From positions 93,370 through 157,369 of the forward strand of contig CANQPS010000003.1 in assembly GCA_947625785.1 (NCBI GenBank): 64,000 bases of DNA, in the 5' to 3' direction. The notes under the pieces are model-generated. The model saw only the letters and a program-made list of their open reading frames with translations. It was not told the origin of the DNA and did not search any database. A program made the translations under genes and the position numbers. Shown in pieces: positions 35,690 to 45,811 of this stretch (positions are counted from its first letter, which is position 1; each line of letters begins with the position of its first letter). This DNA is from an uncultured Clostridia bacterium. GTDB taxonomy: Bacteria > Bacillota > Clostridia > Oscillospirales > Acutalibacteraceae.

Positions 35690-37610
35690 TCCTAATATTA
35701 ATTTTAAAGGTAAACAAGCACTTATGCCGAAACAAAAACTTGATGCAAATACTTTAAAAAGACTTTTAAAATATACAAAAGAATATAAATTAAAATTAAT
35801 TATTGTATTTGTTTGTATTATATTAAGTTCGGTTGCAAGCGTTGCATCATCGCTGTTTTTACAAAAATTAATTGACGATTATATTTCCCCTTTACTCTTG
35901 GAAAGCAATCCTGTATTTACAAGGCTCTTAAAAGCTATAATTATAATGGGTGTTATATATGCTGTCGGTTTAATATGCACACTTATTTATAACAGAATTA
36001 TGGCTGTATTATCGCAGAGTTTACTGAAAAAAATCAGAGATGATATGTTCTCTCATATGCAGTCATTACCTATTAAATATTTTGATACACATACCCACGG
36101 CGATATTATGAGCCATTATACAAACGATACCGATGCCCTAAGACAAATGATATCACAGAGCTTCCCCCAAGCCTTGTCTTCGTTGGTAACAATTATTTCA
36201 GTATTTTGTTCTATGTTATATTTAAGTATCTGGCTGACATTGTTTGTAATTGCATTTATGTTTGTTGTATTTGCTGTTGTAAAATTTGTTGGTGGAAACA
36301 GCGGTAAATACTTCATAAAACAACAAGTTTCGCTTGCCGATACTAACGGATATATCGAGGAAATGATAAATGGTCAAAAAGTCGTTAAAGTATTCTGTTA
36401 CGAAAATAAAGCAAAGGAAAAATTTAATGTAAAAAATCTCGACTTATGCGAAAATGCAACCAGTGCCAATACTTATGGTAATATCTTAATGCCTATTATG
36501 AATAATATGGGCTATTTGATATATATTATTATTGCTATCGTTGGCGGTGTAATGGGAATTATGGGTGTAACAAATTTATCAATTACAGGAACAAATATTA
36601 TGACACTCGGTATGATAGCTGCATTTTTATATTTATCACGCAACTTTATACAACCTATATCACAAGTATCCCAACAAATAAATGCTATTGCTATGGCTCT
36701 TGCAGGTGCAAAGAGAATCTTTGAATTACTTGATGAAAAACCGGAAGTAGACAATGGTTATGTTACTCTCGTAAATGCTAAAATTGAAGATGGTATTATT
36801 AAGGAAAGCAAGAAAAGAACGGGTATCTGGGCTTGGAAACACCCGCATAGTGATGGTACAACAACATATACCGAATTAAAAGGTAATGTAGTATTTGACG
36901 GTGTCGATTTTGGATACACCGAAGAAAAGATAGTATTACACGATATTTCTCTTTATGCCGAACCGGGACAGAAAATAGCATTTGTAGGAGCAACGGGTGC
37001 AGGTAAAACCACAATCACAAATCTTATAAATTGTTTTTATAATATAGCAGACGGTAAAATAAGATATGACGGCATTAATATTAATAAAATCAAAAAATCA
37101 GATTTAAGAAGTTCGCTTGGTATTGTTTTGCAAGATGTAAATTTATTTACAGGGACGGTAATGGAAAATATCCGCTATGGTAAACTTGACGCAACAGACG
37201 AAGAATGTATAGCTGCCGCAAAACTTGCTAATGCTGATAGATTTATAAGAATGTTACCTGACGGATATAATACCGTTCTGTCAGGTGATGGAAGCGGACT
37301 TTCACAAGGTCAAAGACAATTAATATCTATCGCAAGAGCCGCTGTCGCAGACCCACCCGTTATGATTTTGGACGAGGCAACCTCCTCTATCGACACAAGA
37401 ACGGAAGCAATCGTTCAGAAGGGTATGGACGCACTTATGCACGGCAGAACAGTATTCGTTATTGCTCACCGTTTATCTACAATCAAAAACTCTGATGTCA
37501 TTATGGTACTTGAACAGGGCAGAATTATAGAGCGTGGAAATCACGAAAAATTAATAGCTCAAAAAGGTAAATATTATCAGTTATATACGGGTGCATTTGA
37601 ACTTGATTAA
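35682..37610 (+). CDS. ABC exporter half-transporter, subunit 2
   Basis: A 642-residue partner of the preceding gene. After an N-terminal cytoplasmic stretch come six helices and an ATPase with Walker A GATGAGKTT, signature GLSQGQRQ (LSQGQ rather than LSGGQ), and Walker B VMILDEATSS with the catalytic glutamate. The combination of one consensus-Glu and one degenerate subunit defines a heterodimeric exporter (BmrCD/TM287-288 type). The product probably sits in the cytoplasmic membrane and exports drugs or lipids. Confidence 0.92.
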   Translation: MPNPNINFKGKQALMPKQKLDANTLKRLLKYTKEYKLKLIIVFVCIILSSVASVASSLFLQKLIDDYISPLLLESNPVFTRLLKAIIIMGVIYAVGLICTLIYNRIMAVLSQSLLKKIRDDMFSHMQSLPIKYFDTHTHGDIMSHYTNDTDALRQMISQSFPQALSSLVTIISVFCSMLYLSIWLTLFVIAFMFVVFAVVKFVGGNSGKYFIKQQVSLADTNGYIEEMINGQKVVKVFCYENKAKEKFNVKNLDLCENATSANTYGNILMPIMNNMGYLIYIIIAIVGGVMGIMGVTNLSITGTNIMTLGMIAAFLYLSRNFIQPISQVSQQINAIAMALAGAKRIFELLDEKPEVDNGYVTLVNAKIEDGIIKESKKRTGIWAWKHPHSDGTTTYTELKGNVVFDGVDFGYTEEKIVLHDISLYAEPGQKIAFVGATGAGKTTITNLINCFYNIADGKIRYDGININKIKKSDLRSSLGIVLQDVNLFTGTVMENIRYGKLDATDEECIAAAKLANADRFIRMLPDGYNTVLSGDGSGLSQGQRQLISIARAAVADPPVMILDEATSSIDTRTEAIVQKGMDALMHGRTVFVIAHRLSTIKNSDVIMVLEQGRIIERGNHEKLIAQKGKYYQLYTGAFELD

Positions 37611-37626
37611 ATTCCTATATAACGGA

Positions 37627-37660
37627 AAATCTCCTATGGCAAAACCATAGGAGATTTTTT
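37627..37660 (+). terminator. Terminator of the marR-ABC operon
   Basis: AAATCTCCTATGG and CCATAGGAGATTT, 13-bp perfect stem, 5-base loop, then TTT. Confidence 0.88.
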
Positions 37661-37750
37661 ATTATAACTGCTCTGACATCATTTCGCTTTATCCTGTTCC
37701 AATATTTATGATAATCTTTTAGGACTTATAGTTTTACTAATTTCTTTTTA

Positions 37751-38224
37751 TTAATATAAAAATCTAAGTTCAGTATTTAATCCTGTTAATGTTATCGAAA
37801 CAATTTTTCCATCATTACTGCTAAAAATTACTTTGTAATTTCCATTTCCACAAGTTCCGGAGATATATGGATTATATTCCGACAGTCCCATATATTCTTT
37901 ATTGCTCAATATATTATTAAATACATCTGCTATCGTTGCAATCAGTGAATTTTTTAGTATATATAATAAGTCAGATTTACAAACTAAATCATTATAATTT
38001 ATTTCATAGCGGTTATTTGTAAATTTATACGATAGACCTTTATAATCACCACTGTCTATTGTAATAACAATTTCATCTTCACTGACATTTACTATAAATT
38101 GGTTCCCATCACTTGATATTGTATGACTACCTATTATTTCTCCATCAAAAGTTCTATTAATTTGACTTTTACAACCACTAAATAATATAGCACAACTAAA
38201 TATTAATAAAAAGAGTTTTTTCAC
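37751..38224 (-). CDS. Small lipoprotein of unknown function
   Basis: A 157-residue product with a signal peptide ending at the lipobox FSGC (Cys18). The mature part is mostly beta by composition, with FDGEIIGSHTISSDGNQFIV. I do not recognise a family. It starts 4 bp after the stop of nnr, so the two are one transcript. No matching partner such as a transporter is near. Confidence 0.6.
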   Translation of the reverse strand: MKKLFLLIFSCAILFSGCKSQINRTFDGEIIGSHTISSDGNQFIVNVSEDEIVITIDSGDYKGLSYKFTNNRYEINYNDLVCKSDLLYILKNSLIATIADVFNNILSNKEYMGLSEYNPYISGTCGNGNYKVIFSSNDGKIVSITLTGLNTELRFLY

Positions 38225-38228
38225 TGTA

Positions 38229-39761
38229 TCACCCTTCTAAATCTGTAAATACTTTTGGCAGCATATCAATCATATCTGTTGGAAGCATACCATATTGTGA
38301 TAAACTTTCGGCACACCTATCCCCTGCCTCTCCGTGAATAAACACTCCACATAATGCCGCATTAATCGCAGACATACCTTGTGCTATAAATGAACCAATA
38401 ATTCCGGCTAATACATCACCACTTCCCCCTCTTGACATACCTGCATTTCCTGTACGATTAACAAATACTTTTCCCTCTTTATCGGCAACGATTGTATTTG
38501 CACCTTTTAAGACAACCGTTATACCGTATTTTAAAGCAAATTTTTGAGCATATTCTATTCTATTGCTTTGTACATCTAAGACGCTTTTATTAAGCAATCT
38601 AGCCATTTCTCCCGGGTGGGGAGTTATGACAATATCTGATTTTTTATTTCTAAGCATATCAATATTTTTTGATACAGCATTTATAGCGTCTGCGTCAATC
38701 ACCATAGGCACTGTACAATTTTTTATCAGCAATGAAACTATATCAATAATATCAAAGTTTAATCCTAATCCACAACCTATAAGTACGGCATTTGATGAAT
38801 TAACTTTTTTTATAATTCTCTGTGCAGCATTTGATGAAATTGTGCCCATATTATTCTCTTGTAAAACTGTAAATACAGGCTCTATACATTGTCCTGCAAC
38901 TATTGGATATATGCTTTTTGGCAGCATAACATTTAATAAGCCCACTCCGCTTCTTAATGCCGATTTACTACACATAATAGCTGCACCTGCCATTGCATAA
39001 CTTCCACATATTGCTGATAATGTTCCATATGTTCCTTTATGTGACGAAGGTTTTCTTTCCGGCAAACAATGTCTTACAAAATCCTTATTGATAATTTCAA
39101 CTGTATTTTCAAAATTATCCGCTATGGAATTATTTATTCCTATATCAGCACTGAATATTTTTCCGCAGTAATCCATAGACGGATATAGGATATGTGCTAA
39201 CTTCAATGCCGAAAATGATATTGTATAATCTGCTTTTATACATTCACCTAAGACTTCTCCTGTATCGCCAACCGCACCGCTTGGTAAATCTATTGACAAA
39301 ACACAACAATTTAATGAATTTACATAACTTATTATCTCGGCAGTATCTCCCGTAACGCTGCCTTTGAAGCCTATACCATAAATCGCATCAACTACCCAAT
39401 TCGCCATACATAAAATTTCCTTACAGCGTTTTTTATTAGTTGAGTACCGCAGTATTTCAACCTTATTTATAACTCTTTTATACATTTGAATGGCATCATC
39501 GGTTTTAGGTTCACCATCAACCATAATTATAGCAGTAGGAATTTTACTCTCTAATAAATACCTAGCTATAACATATCCATCGCCTCCATTATTTCCTTTG
39601 CCACATAAAATTACTACTTTATCACCTTTTCTCAATTTTTTCTGTAATAAAAACGCTGATGCCGAAGCTCCTGCTTTTTCCATAAGTCCTATATATGTAT
39701 TACCGTTTTTAACAGCTATCGCTTCTAATTCTCTCATCTGTTTACAATTTAACACTTTCAT
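38229..39761 (-). CDS. nnr: Bifunctional NAD(P)H-hydrate epimerase/ADP-dependent dehydratase
   Basis: Repairs damaged NAD(P)H. The N-terminal YjeF_N half (about 1-215) has CGKGNNGGDGYVIARYL and the SIDLPSGAVGDTG block, and epimerises the hydrate. The C-terminal ribokinase-like half (about 225-510) has VITPHPGEMARLL and NAGMSRGGSGDVLAGIIG, and dehydrates it using ADP. Length 510 is normal. It is co-transcribed with a small lipoprotein. Confidence 0.95.
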   Translation of the reverse strand: MKVLNCKQMRELEAIAVKNGNTYIGLMEKAGASASAFLLQKKLRKGDKVVILCGKGNNGGDGYVIARYLLESKIPTAIIMVDGEPKTDDAIQMYKRVINKVEILRYSTNKKRCKEILCMANWVVDAIYGIGFKGSVTGDTAEIISYVNSLNCCVLSIDLPSGAVGDTGEVLGECIKADYTISFSALKLAHILYPSMDYCGKIFSADIGINNSIADNFENTVEIINKDFVRHCLPERKPSSHKGTYGTLSAICGSYAMAGAAIMCSKSALRSGVGLLNVMLPKSIYPIVAGQCIEPVFTVLQENNMGTISSNAAQRIIKKVNSSNAVLIGCGLGLNFDIIDIVSLLIKNCTVPMVIDADAINAVSKNIDMLRNKKSDIVITPHPGEMARLLNKSVLDVQSNRIEYAQKFALKYGITVVLKGANTIVADKEGKVFVNRTGNAGMSRGGSGDVLAGIIGSFIAQGMSAINAALCGVFIHGEAGDRCAESLSQYGMLPTDMIDMLPKVFTDLEG

Positions 39762-39884
39762 AATAAAACTTACTCCTTTAATACTTATTCTTTTTGATAA
39801 TCTTATTATAAAGTATGTACTAAAAACCTAAAATATACAAGCTATAAAATTTAAAATATTTTAAAATTCTGTAATTTCTATACA

Positions 39885-39931
39885 AAAAAGTCCCGCATAG
39901 ATATATCAAAAAAATCTATGCAGGACTTTTT
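39885..39931 (-). terminator. Terminator of the wall/envelope cluster
   Basis: AAAAAGTCCCGCATAGAT pairs with ATCTATGCAGGACTTTTT (one mismatch), ending in T runs. It follows the last gene of the cluster by 5 bp. Confidence 0.85.
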
Positions 39932-39935
39932 ACAA

Positions 39936-40490
39936 CTAATTTTCTTCTGTTTGTTTTGACTTATTTTTCTGATTTAATTTCATATAAAGTTCGCCCTTAA
40001 AGAACGGTTTCATAGCATTAAACATTCTTTCGTCAGGTGAAAACAATATTAGTGTTCTTCCATACTTATCTGTATGTACTATGGCATATTTAACATCTTC
40101 GCCATACTCTGTCATACTTGCTCTTATAACCTTAGATATTGTCTTTAAATCAATTTCCAAATCTTTTAAATCCCCATAATCTTCAATACGATTTACTCGA
40201 AAAACCGCCATTCTTTTTCTTTTTCTGTTAGCAACAATTTTATCTATATTAATATCTCCTGATACAAAATCATATTCAAAATCAACCTTTTGAATTGATA
40301 AAATATACCACGATATATATAATCCAAAAGCAAATATTAACATTCCTAATGCCATAAATGTTCTTACATATAAAGTAATATAAAGCGATATTAAAGCCAG
40401 AAGCATTAATCCAAGTATTATTACCGCAACTATTAATTTATGTGTTAAACCACCTTTGCGTCTTACAATTTGTTCTACTATGCCATTCAT
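39936..40490 (-). CDS. DUF6106-like two-helix membrane protein
   Basis: The 184-residue product starts MNGIVEQIVRRKGG, has two adjacent membrane helices (about 18-65) and a cytoplasmic beta-rich domain with FVSGDINIDKIVANRKRKR. It ends in a K/Q/E-rich tail. This resembles a conserved clostridial family of unknown function; the family name is from memory and not certain. It starts 2 bp after the glycosyltransferase stop, so it is co-expressed with envelope genes. Confidence 0.65.
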   Translation of the reverse strand: MNGIVEQIVRRKGGLTHKLIVAVIILGLMLLALISLYITLYVRTFMALGMLIFAFGLYISWYILSIQKVDFEYDFVSGDINIDKIVANRKRKRMAVFRVNRIEDYGDLKDLEIDLKTISKVIRASMTEYGEDVKYAIVHTDKYGRTLILFSPDERMFNAMKPFFKGELYMKLNQKNKSKQTEEN

Positions 40491-40492
40491 TA

Positions 40493-41455
40493 TTATTCAA
40501 CCTTTCCGGAATTATTTTGGGAGATATGAAATTTATTATATACAAAAGACAGCCTTTTCCACATAATAATATCTTTATTTAGCTTTAACGAATACGATTT
40601 GTCAAATTTCAAATAAAAATCGTACCCTCTTAATTTTAACGAGTTTTTTATAGATGATGGCTTATAGCCCTCCTGCAGCAATTTATTTACGCAATTCAAT
40701 ATCGCATTCGGCAATACATCATATCTTATTTTTTCTCTTGCAGATTTATCATTCCTGCACTTTTTCTGTATAAAATCACACAAATTAATATTTGTATCAA
40801 CAAATTCAAAAAAAGAGCTTTTTTTCTTTTTAAACAACGATTTACCCTCAAAGTTTAAGTCATTTGTGTAATTTTTTTCGCAAAAGTATATATCCTTGCC
40901 TAATATGAATAATTTATATAATAAATCATAATGGCTGTATTTCTCACAAGATTTATTTATAAATATATTATTTTTCTGTATAAAAGCCGTATTTATAAAA
41001 ATTTTATTCAAGCCGTACTGATTAATATTATTCGGTAAATCTGATATCAATAAATTTCTGTCAGTTTCTATAAATTTGCTTTCATTGCCGTTTGGCTTAT
41101 TCAAAATAATCTGAACATTATTATCCTTTGCAAAATCATAATAGTCTTTTATATAATCACTGCAAAAATTTTCCAGAAACTCAAATGTTATAAAACTTCC
41201 GGTTGCTCTCTTAATACCTGTATTTAAAACCTCAGATATAGAACTTTTACCGTTTTGTATAACACAGCCCACAAGATTATATTGTTTAATTGCCTCTATC
41301 GATGTTAGAACCGTATTATCTGTTGAAGCTATATCAACCAATATAAATTCAATAGATATACCTCTGTTGTTTTCGGAAATTTTTTGTAATGCCTCATATA
41401 CATAATTATCCATATTTTTAAGCGGTATTATAACAGATACATCACAACTACTCAA
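40493..41455 (-). CDS. Family 2 glycosyltransferase, divergent
   Basis: A GT-A fold enzyme by its N-terminus: DVSVIIPLKNMDNYVYEAL, then FILVDIASTDNTVL (family-2 nucleotide-sugar binding). The usual DxD triad is not obvious; NGNESKF occurs where it would lie, so activity is uncertain. The rest (320 residues total) is lysine-rich and unlike well-known enzymes. It is followed directly by the DUF6106-like gene and preceded by a GtrB-like transferase. Confidence 0.75.
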   Translation of the reverse strand: MSSCDVSVIIPLKNMDNYVYEALQKISENNRGISIEFILVDIASTDNTVLTSIEAIKQYNLVGCVIQNGKSSISEVLNTGIKRATGSFITFEFLENFCSDYIKDYYDFAKDNNVQIILNKPNGNESKFIETDRNLLISDLPNNINQYGLNKIFINTAFIQKNNIFINKSCEKYSHYDLLYKLFILGKDIYFCEKNYTNDLNFEGKSLFKKKKSSFFEFVDTNINLCDFIQKKCRNDKSAREKIRYDVLPNAILNCVNKLLQEGYKPSSIKNSLKLRGYDFYLKFDKSYSLKLNKDIIMWKRLSFVYNKFHISQNNSGKVE

Positions 41456-41543
41456 TACTATTCACCACACCATCATAAGAATTAATTTTAACATTTCCTT
41501 TTTTGTAATTTATGATGTTTATATAAAATACTAAACAATTATT

Positions 41544-42506
41544 TTAATCTTCTTTATTGAGTATAGTTTCGATTATATAACGAGGACGGGATTTGGTTTC
41601 ACTGTATATCTTTCCAATGTATTCTCCTACTATCCCTAAACCTAATAACTGTATTCCTCCTATAAGCCATATAGAACCCATAAGTGATGACCAACCTGCA
41701 TTTGAAAAATTCATTATCTTTGCAACCAAAGCCCATACAAGCATTACTATACTTACTATAAAAACTATTAATCCTATCCAAAATACCATTCTTATCGGTT
41801 TAATGCTAAATGATGTTATCCCGTCAAATGCAAATGACAACATTTTCTTTAGAGGATATTTACTTTCACCGGCAAAACGCTCTGCTCTTTCATACTCAAC
41901 GGTAGTCCACTTGTATCCGATTTGCGGGATTATTCCACGCAAAAATAAATTAACCTCTTTAAATTCCGATAAACTTTCAACAGCTCTTTTTGACATAAGT
42001 CTATAATCTGCGTGATTAAATATTATATCAACCCCTAAGGCTTTCATAAGTTTATAAAATCCCTCTGCCGTAAATCTCTTAAAAAATGTATCCTTTTTTC
42101 TTGAACTTCTCACACCGTAAACGACTTCATTTCCCTCATAATACGCCTTTATCATATTGTCCATAGCATTTATATCGTCCTGTAAATCAGCGTCCATTGA
42201 TATAATCATATCCGCAAAATTAACGGCAGTTAAAAGTCCGGCTAACAAGGCATTTTGATGTCCCCTATTTCTCGACAAGTTGACACCGGAAAATAAACTG
42301 TTTTCCTTATGCAAATCACAAATTATATCCCAAGTTCTATCTTTTGAACCATCATTCACAAACATTACTCTGCTTTTTTCCGAAATTAAATTTTCAGAAA
42401 TTAATTTTTCCATTTTTTCTTTCAGTCTTCTTGAAGTTTCCGGCAATACTTCTTCTTCCTTATAGCAAGGAATGACTACATACAATATATCCTTTTTCTC
42501 AGACAT
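41544..42506 (-). CDS. GtrB/DPM1-like membrane glycosyltransferase (family 2)
   Basis: A 320-residue polyprenyl-phosphate sugar transferase: YVVIPCYKEEEVLPETSRRL at the N-terminus, the metal-binding MDADLQDD (DxD), and two C-terminal membrane helices (about 235-255 and 270-292), ending YIGKIYSETKSRPRYI. Such enzymes load a sugar onto undecaprenyl phosphate at the inner membrane face for wall polymer decoration. The neighbours (FemAB enzyme, second transferase, two-component system) fit an envelope role. Confidence 0.9.
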   Translation of the reverse strand: MSEKKDILYVVIPCYKEEEVLPETSRRLKEKMEKLISENLISEKSRVMFVNDGSKDRTWDIICDLHKENSLFSGVNLSRNRGHQNALLAGLLTAVNFADMIISMDADLQDDINAMDNMIKAYYEGNEVVYGVRSSRKKDTFFKRFTAEGFYKLMKALGVDIIFNHADYRLMSKRAVESLSEFKEVNLFLRGIIPQIGYKWTTVEYERAERFAGESKYPLKKMLSFAFDGITSFSIKPIRMVFWIGLIVFIVSIVMLVWALVAKIMNFSNAGWSSLMGSIWLIGGIQLLGLGIVGEYIGKIYSETKSRPRYIIETILNKED

Positions 42507-42586
42507 TTTACCTCTATCCCACCTTATAACAGAGAATTTAACACTTACAATATAATAGCAGAATTTTTATATATTTTCAATATAAT

Positions 42587-43591
42587 TTACAGTTTTTTAT
42601 GTGAAGTTAATTCAAACAGTTTTGATATGATTTTTTTACGAACAGGATAATATATATAATTAAATTCCCCGGCATAATTTATTATTTCGCCATTAAAACC
42701 TTTTTTGAAGCGATATACACCATAATTAGGGTGTGTTTCATCATCATAAAAAGGTATTCCCATAAAGTCATAAATCTTACAATTCGTTTCTATTGCCCAT
42801 TTAATCATATTCCATTGCATAAGATAATTAGGCATTAAATTTCTGTATTTCTCGGTTGACGCACCATATAAATAACTTACTCTACCGCCATAATTAATAG
42901 TTATTGCACCTGATAGTGCTATATTATTATAATAGCACATATAAAGTCGGCAGTTTTCGCCCATACAATTTATTATTTTAGCAAAATACTCTTTTGAACG
43001 AATATTGAATTTATCCCTCTTAGTCGTTTCAATCATTAAATTATAAAAATCGTCTAATTTCTCAATTCCATAATGAGAACACTTAACACCTTTTCGTTCG
43101 GATAATCTGATATTATAACGCCATTTTTTATGAAATGAATTAAATACTTCATTCTCACTTTTATTTGATATATCAAGGATATAATTACTTATACATTGTA
43201 CGGTATCATTATTACTTTGATTTATTTTATATTTAAAACCGTAGTCTATTAGGTTGTCTATGGAAATAGTATCTTTTATATTAATCATCGGGTCTATTTT
43301 TAACATAAAACCATTGTATCTTTTTTGAATATCGTTGACTTTTTCCATAATCATAGCAATTACTTCTTTTGAATGATAGTCGCATATCATACCTCTCGGA
43401 GAATACATAAACGATACATTAAAAAAAGGGATTTTTTTAATCATTATTTGCATAGCTCCTATTATATTGCTATTATTATCTTTAACGGTTATTCTCTCAC
43501 AAATCCAGTTATCCTTAACATTTGCCCATTTCTCAGATTGTGTAAAACTACATACAGAACTATTTTTTATAAAGTTCTCATAGTCATTCAT
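42587..43591 (-). CDS. FemAB/FemX-family aminoacyl transferase
   Basis: A GNAT-fold enzyme that adds an amino acid from aminoacyl-tRNA to the peptidoglycan stem peptide, forming the interpeptide bridge. Typical blocks are FTQSEKWANVKDNW at the N-terminus, YSPRGMICDY, SFHKKWRYNIRLSERKG and GASTEKYRNLMPNYLMQWNM, and the C-terminal GIYRFK-type block appears as GVYRFKKGFNGE. Length 334 suits a FemX-like single enzyme lacking the long coiled-coil arm of FemA. A stable hairpin abuts its ribosome binding site. Confidence 0.85.
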   Translation of the reverse strand: MNDYENFIKNSSVCSFTQSEKWANVKDNWICERITVKDNNSNIIGAMQIMIKKIPFFNVSFMYSPRGMICDYHSKEVIAMIMEKVNDIQKRYNGFMLKIDPMINIKDTISIDNLIDYGFKYKINQSNNDTVQCISNYILDISNKSENEVFNSFHKKWRYNIRLSERKGVKCSHYGIEKLDDFYNLMIETTKRDKFNIRSKEYFAKIINCMGENCRLYMCYYNNIALSGAITINYGGRVSYLYGASTEKYRNLMPNYLMQWNMIKWAIETNCKIYDFMGIPFYDDETHPNYGVYRFKKGFNGEIINYAGEFNYIYYPVRKKIISKLFELTSHKKL

Positions 43592-43602
43592 AAATAAAAC
43601 CT

Positions 43603-43647
43603 CACCCTATTATTAAAATATTTTGAAAGTATTTTAATAACAGGGTG
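43603..43647 (-). promoter_or_regulatory. Stable hairpin directly ahead of the FemAB ribosome binding site
   Basis: CACCCTATTATTAAAATA (43603-43620) pairs with TATTTTAATAACAGGGTG (43630-43647), one mismatch. On the minus strand its base abuts the SD GAGG (43602-43599), 8 bp before the ATG. No T run follows, so it is a poor terminator; it may tune translation or process the mRNA between the two-component operon and the FemAB gene. Confidence 0.5.
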
Positions 43648-43721
43648 CATAATACTTGTATCTGAATTGTATTAAAGTTGTATCATAAAATCATTGTATT
43701 TTATCATATCACATAATATAC

Positions 43722-44432
43722 TCACTGTTTACAACTTATATATAAATTTCCATCATAAGAGTTAAAGCATATATTTTCGCTATCTACATTCCAATATTTA
43801 GATAACACATTTATTATATAGTCGTAATCTTTTCTAAGTTTACTAATAGATACCTCCTCTTCAACTTGAAACAAACTATCTGATTCGTCAATATCGTATA
43901 GATTATATACTGATAAATCATAAATAAAAAATGTATCATAATCTATTAACATACAAAAGGTTACTCCACTATTATATGTAACCACAAGATTTACAACGGT
44001 GGCTGATATAAATTTATCATCTAATTCAGAACTCATAAGCATAATATCATAATAAAAGTCTGCAATAAACCCATCTTCATTTATCTTATCTGTAAAGAAA
44101 TTTAATAAATAGTATAAATAATTATTTTTATTATCTGATAAATATCCCATCATTTTTGAAATAGCTTTTTCAGCAAGTTCTTTTATATTATCCTCCGTAG
44201 TAATGTTATTATCTAATTGCATATTTAAAGTCTTTGAGGAATTCATTAATTTAAAAACCTCCATTACAGTTGGATAATGTTTTGTTGTAGATACACCAAG
44301 TTCCGATATTTCAATATTATTTCGTATAAATTTATCGTTGGAATTATAATAAATCTTTGGTATTAAAATCACTGTTATGGTACAAATTACTATTAAAATA
44401 AAACTTAATACATATTTTATTATTTTCTTCAT
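43722..44432 (-). CDS. Membrane-anchored extracytoplasmic protein of unknown function
   Basis: A 236-residue product with one N-terminal membrane helix (IIKYVLSFILIVICTITVIL) and an outside domain, acidic and rich in Y, N and D. It starts 3 bp after the sensor kinase stop codon, so it belongs to the two-component operon and may be an accessory sensor or an anchor protein. No family recognised. Confidence 0.6.
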   Translation of the reverse strand: MKKIIKYVLSFILIVICTITVILIPKIYYNSNDKFIRNNIEISELGVSTTKHYPTVMEVFKLMNSSKTLNMQLDNNITTEDNIKELAEKAISKMMGYLSDNKNNYLYYLLNFFTDKINEDGFIADFYYDIMLMSSELDDKFISATVVNLVVTYNSGVTFCMLIDYDTFFIYDLSVYNLYDIDESDSLFQVEEEVSISKLRKDYDYIINVLSKYWNVDSENICFNSYDGNLYISCKQ

Positions 44433-44435
44433 ATT

Positions 44436-45806
44436 TCAAACCTCTAATTCAAAGCTCATTACTGTGCCTATACCTAACTTACTTTCAATATTTAAAGCTG
44501 TATTATGCAGTGATAAGATTTCCTTACACAAAGCAAGTCCTAAACCTGCACCACCATATTCCCTTGCTCTTGATTTATCAACCATATAAAATGCTTCTGT
44601 TATTCTTGATATTTCCTTCTCCGGTATACCTTTGCCATTATCGGCAACAGCTATAATATATTTGTTTTTATTTAGTAATCCTACAATTGCCACTTCGTCA
44701 CCGGATTTAGAGGCTTTGCAGGCATTTTCAACAAGATTTAATATGACGGTTTTCATTAACATAGGTTCAATCTTTATATCTGCTTTCTCTGCTTTTACAA
44801 ATAATTTAATATTATATTTTTCAAGTATAAACTTCAATGATTTTTGTATATCTTTGAAAAATTCGACCGTATTTTTTGACACAAATTTAAAATTATTATT
44901 TCTGATTACTATAAGATTTAATAAGTGTAATGATAAAGCCTCTAATCTTTTGCCCTCTTTATAAATATACTCTGCTGACAATCTTCTCTCATCAGCGGGT
45001 AAATCATAAGAACGCAGCATATCCGCATATCCTATAATTGATGTTAATGGCGTTTTCAATTCGTGTGTAAAATTTCCCACAAAATCCTCTTTACGCTGTG
45101 CTTCCGCCTTAATTTCTTCAATATAATTTTCAATATTATCAGCCATTTTATTGAAGTTATTGGTTAATAATTCAACTTCCCTGCTCATACCAAATTTTGA
45201 ATATTTAACTCTTTTATCAAAATTACCATTTGCAATTTCTTGTGCAGCATCTGATAATTTCATCAGTGGTTTTGTGATATATCTTGCAAATATCATTATT
45301 ATAATTGAACTTATAAAAGCCACACATATAAGAATCGTTCGATATGATTTATATTGTTTCTCCCTTTGTACAAATATATCTGATATATCCTTAACACTCT
45401 CTATATAAATTCTTTTTTCGTCGCTTTCCACCAGTGATATAACTTGAATATATTGATTGCCATTAACATAAATAATCTGATAACCTTGCTCACCTATTTT
45501 CAATTCGTTAATAAACAAATTTTTTTCATAAAAATTTATCTGGCTTTTATCATCAATTATTATACGGTGATTATCTGAAATTTGATTAGTAAAGTTTTTC
45601 AGAGTATAATCAAAAAAATTCGCTTCAATACTATTAACAACCGCATTAAATGAAATACAAATTAATTTATTTTCAGATTTAGCCGTATTCACACTGCTGT
45701 TGAGCGTTGATTGGAAAACTGAATTTATAAGCAAAAAGCCTCCTGTCCCAAAAGATATAATTATAATTAAAAAAGTAGCTATAAATATTTTCCATATAAA
45801 TCTCAT
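44436..45806 (-). CDS. Sensor histidine kinase
   Basis: A 456-residue membrane kinase. One N-terminal helix, an extracytoplasmic sensor (about 30-155) and a second helix (about 158-178) lead to HAMP (ITKPLMKLSDAAQEIANGNF) and the phospho-acceptor helix FTHELKTPLTSIIGYADML. The ATPase domain has N-box LVENACKASKSG, VADNGKGIPEKE and GAGLGLALCKEI. It autophosphorylates and passes phosphate to the response regulator encoded 5 bp upstream. Envelope-biogenesis neighbours suggest cell-wall sensing, by inference. Confidence 0.94.
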   Translation of the reverse strand: MRFIWKIFIATFLIIIISFGTGGFLLINSVFQSTLNSSVNTAKSENKLICISFNAVVNSIEANFFDYTLKNFTNQISDNHRIIIDDKSQINFYEKNLFINELKIGEQGYQIIYVNGNQYIQVISLVESDEKRIYIESVKDISDIFVQREKQYKSYRTILICVAFISSIIIMIFARYITKPLMKLSDAAQEIANGNFDKRVKYSKFGMSREVELLTNNFNKMADNIENYIEEIKAEAQRKEDFVGNFTHELKTPLTSIIGYADMLRSYDLPADERRLSAEYIYKEGKRLEALSLHLLNLIVIRNNNFKFVSKNTVEFFKDIQKSLKFILEKYNIKLFVKAEKADIKIEPMLMKTVILNLVENACKASKSGDEVAIVGLLNKNKYIIAVADNGKGIPEKEISRITEAFYMVDKSRAREYGGAGLGLALCKEILSLHNTALNIESKLGIGTVMSFELEV

Positions 45807-45811
45807 ATAAC

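Noticed and set aside
40493..41455. Possible frameshift or non-coding frame because of odd composition
   Set aside because: The glycosyltransferase N-terminus and tight gene spacing support a real gene, though divergent.
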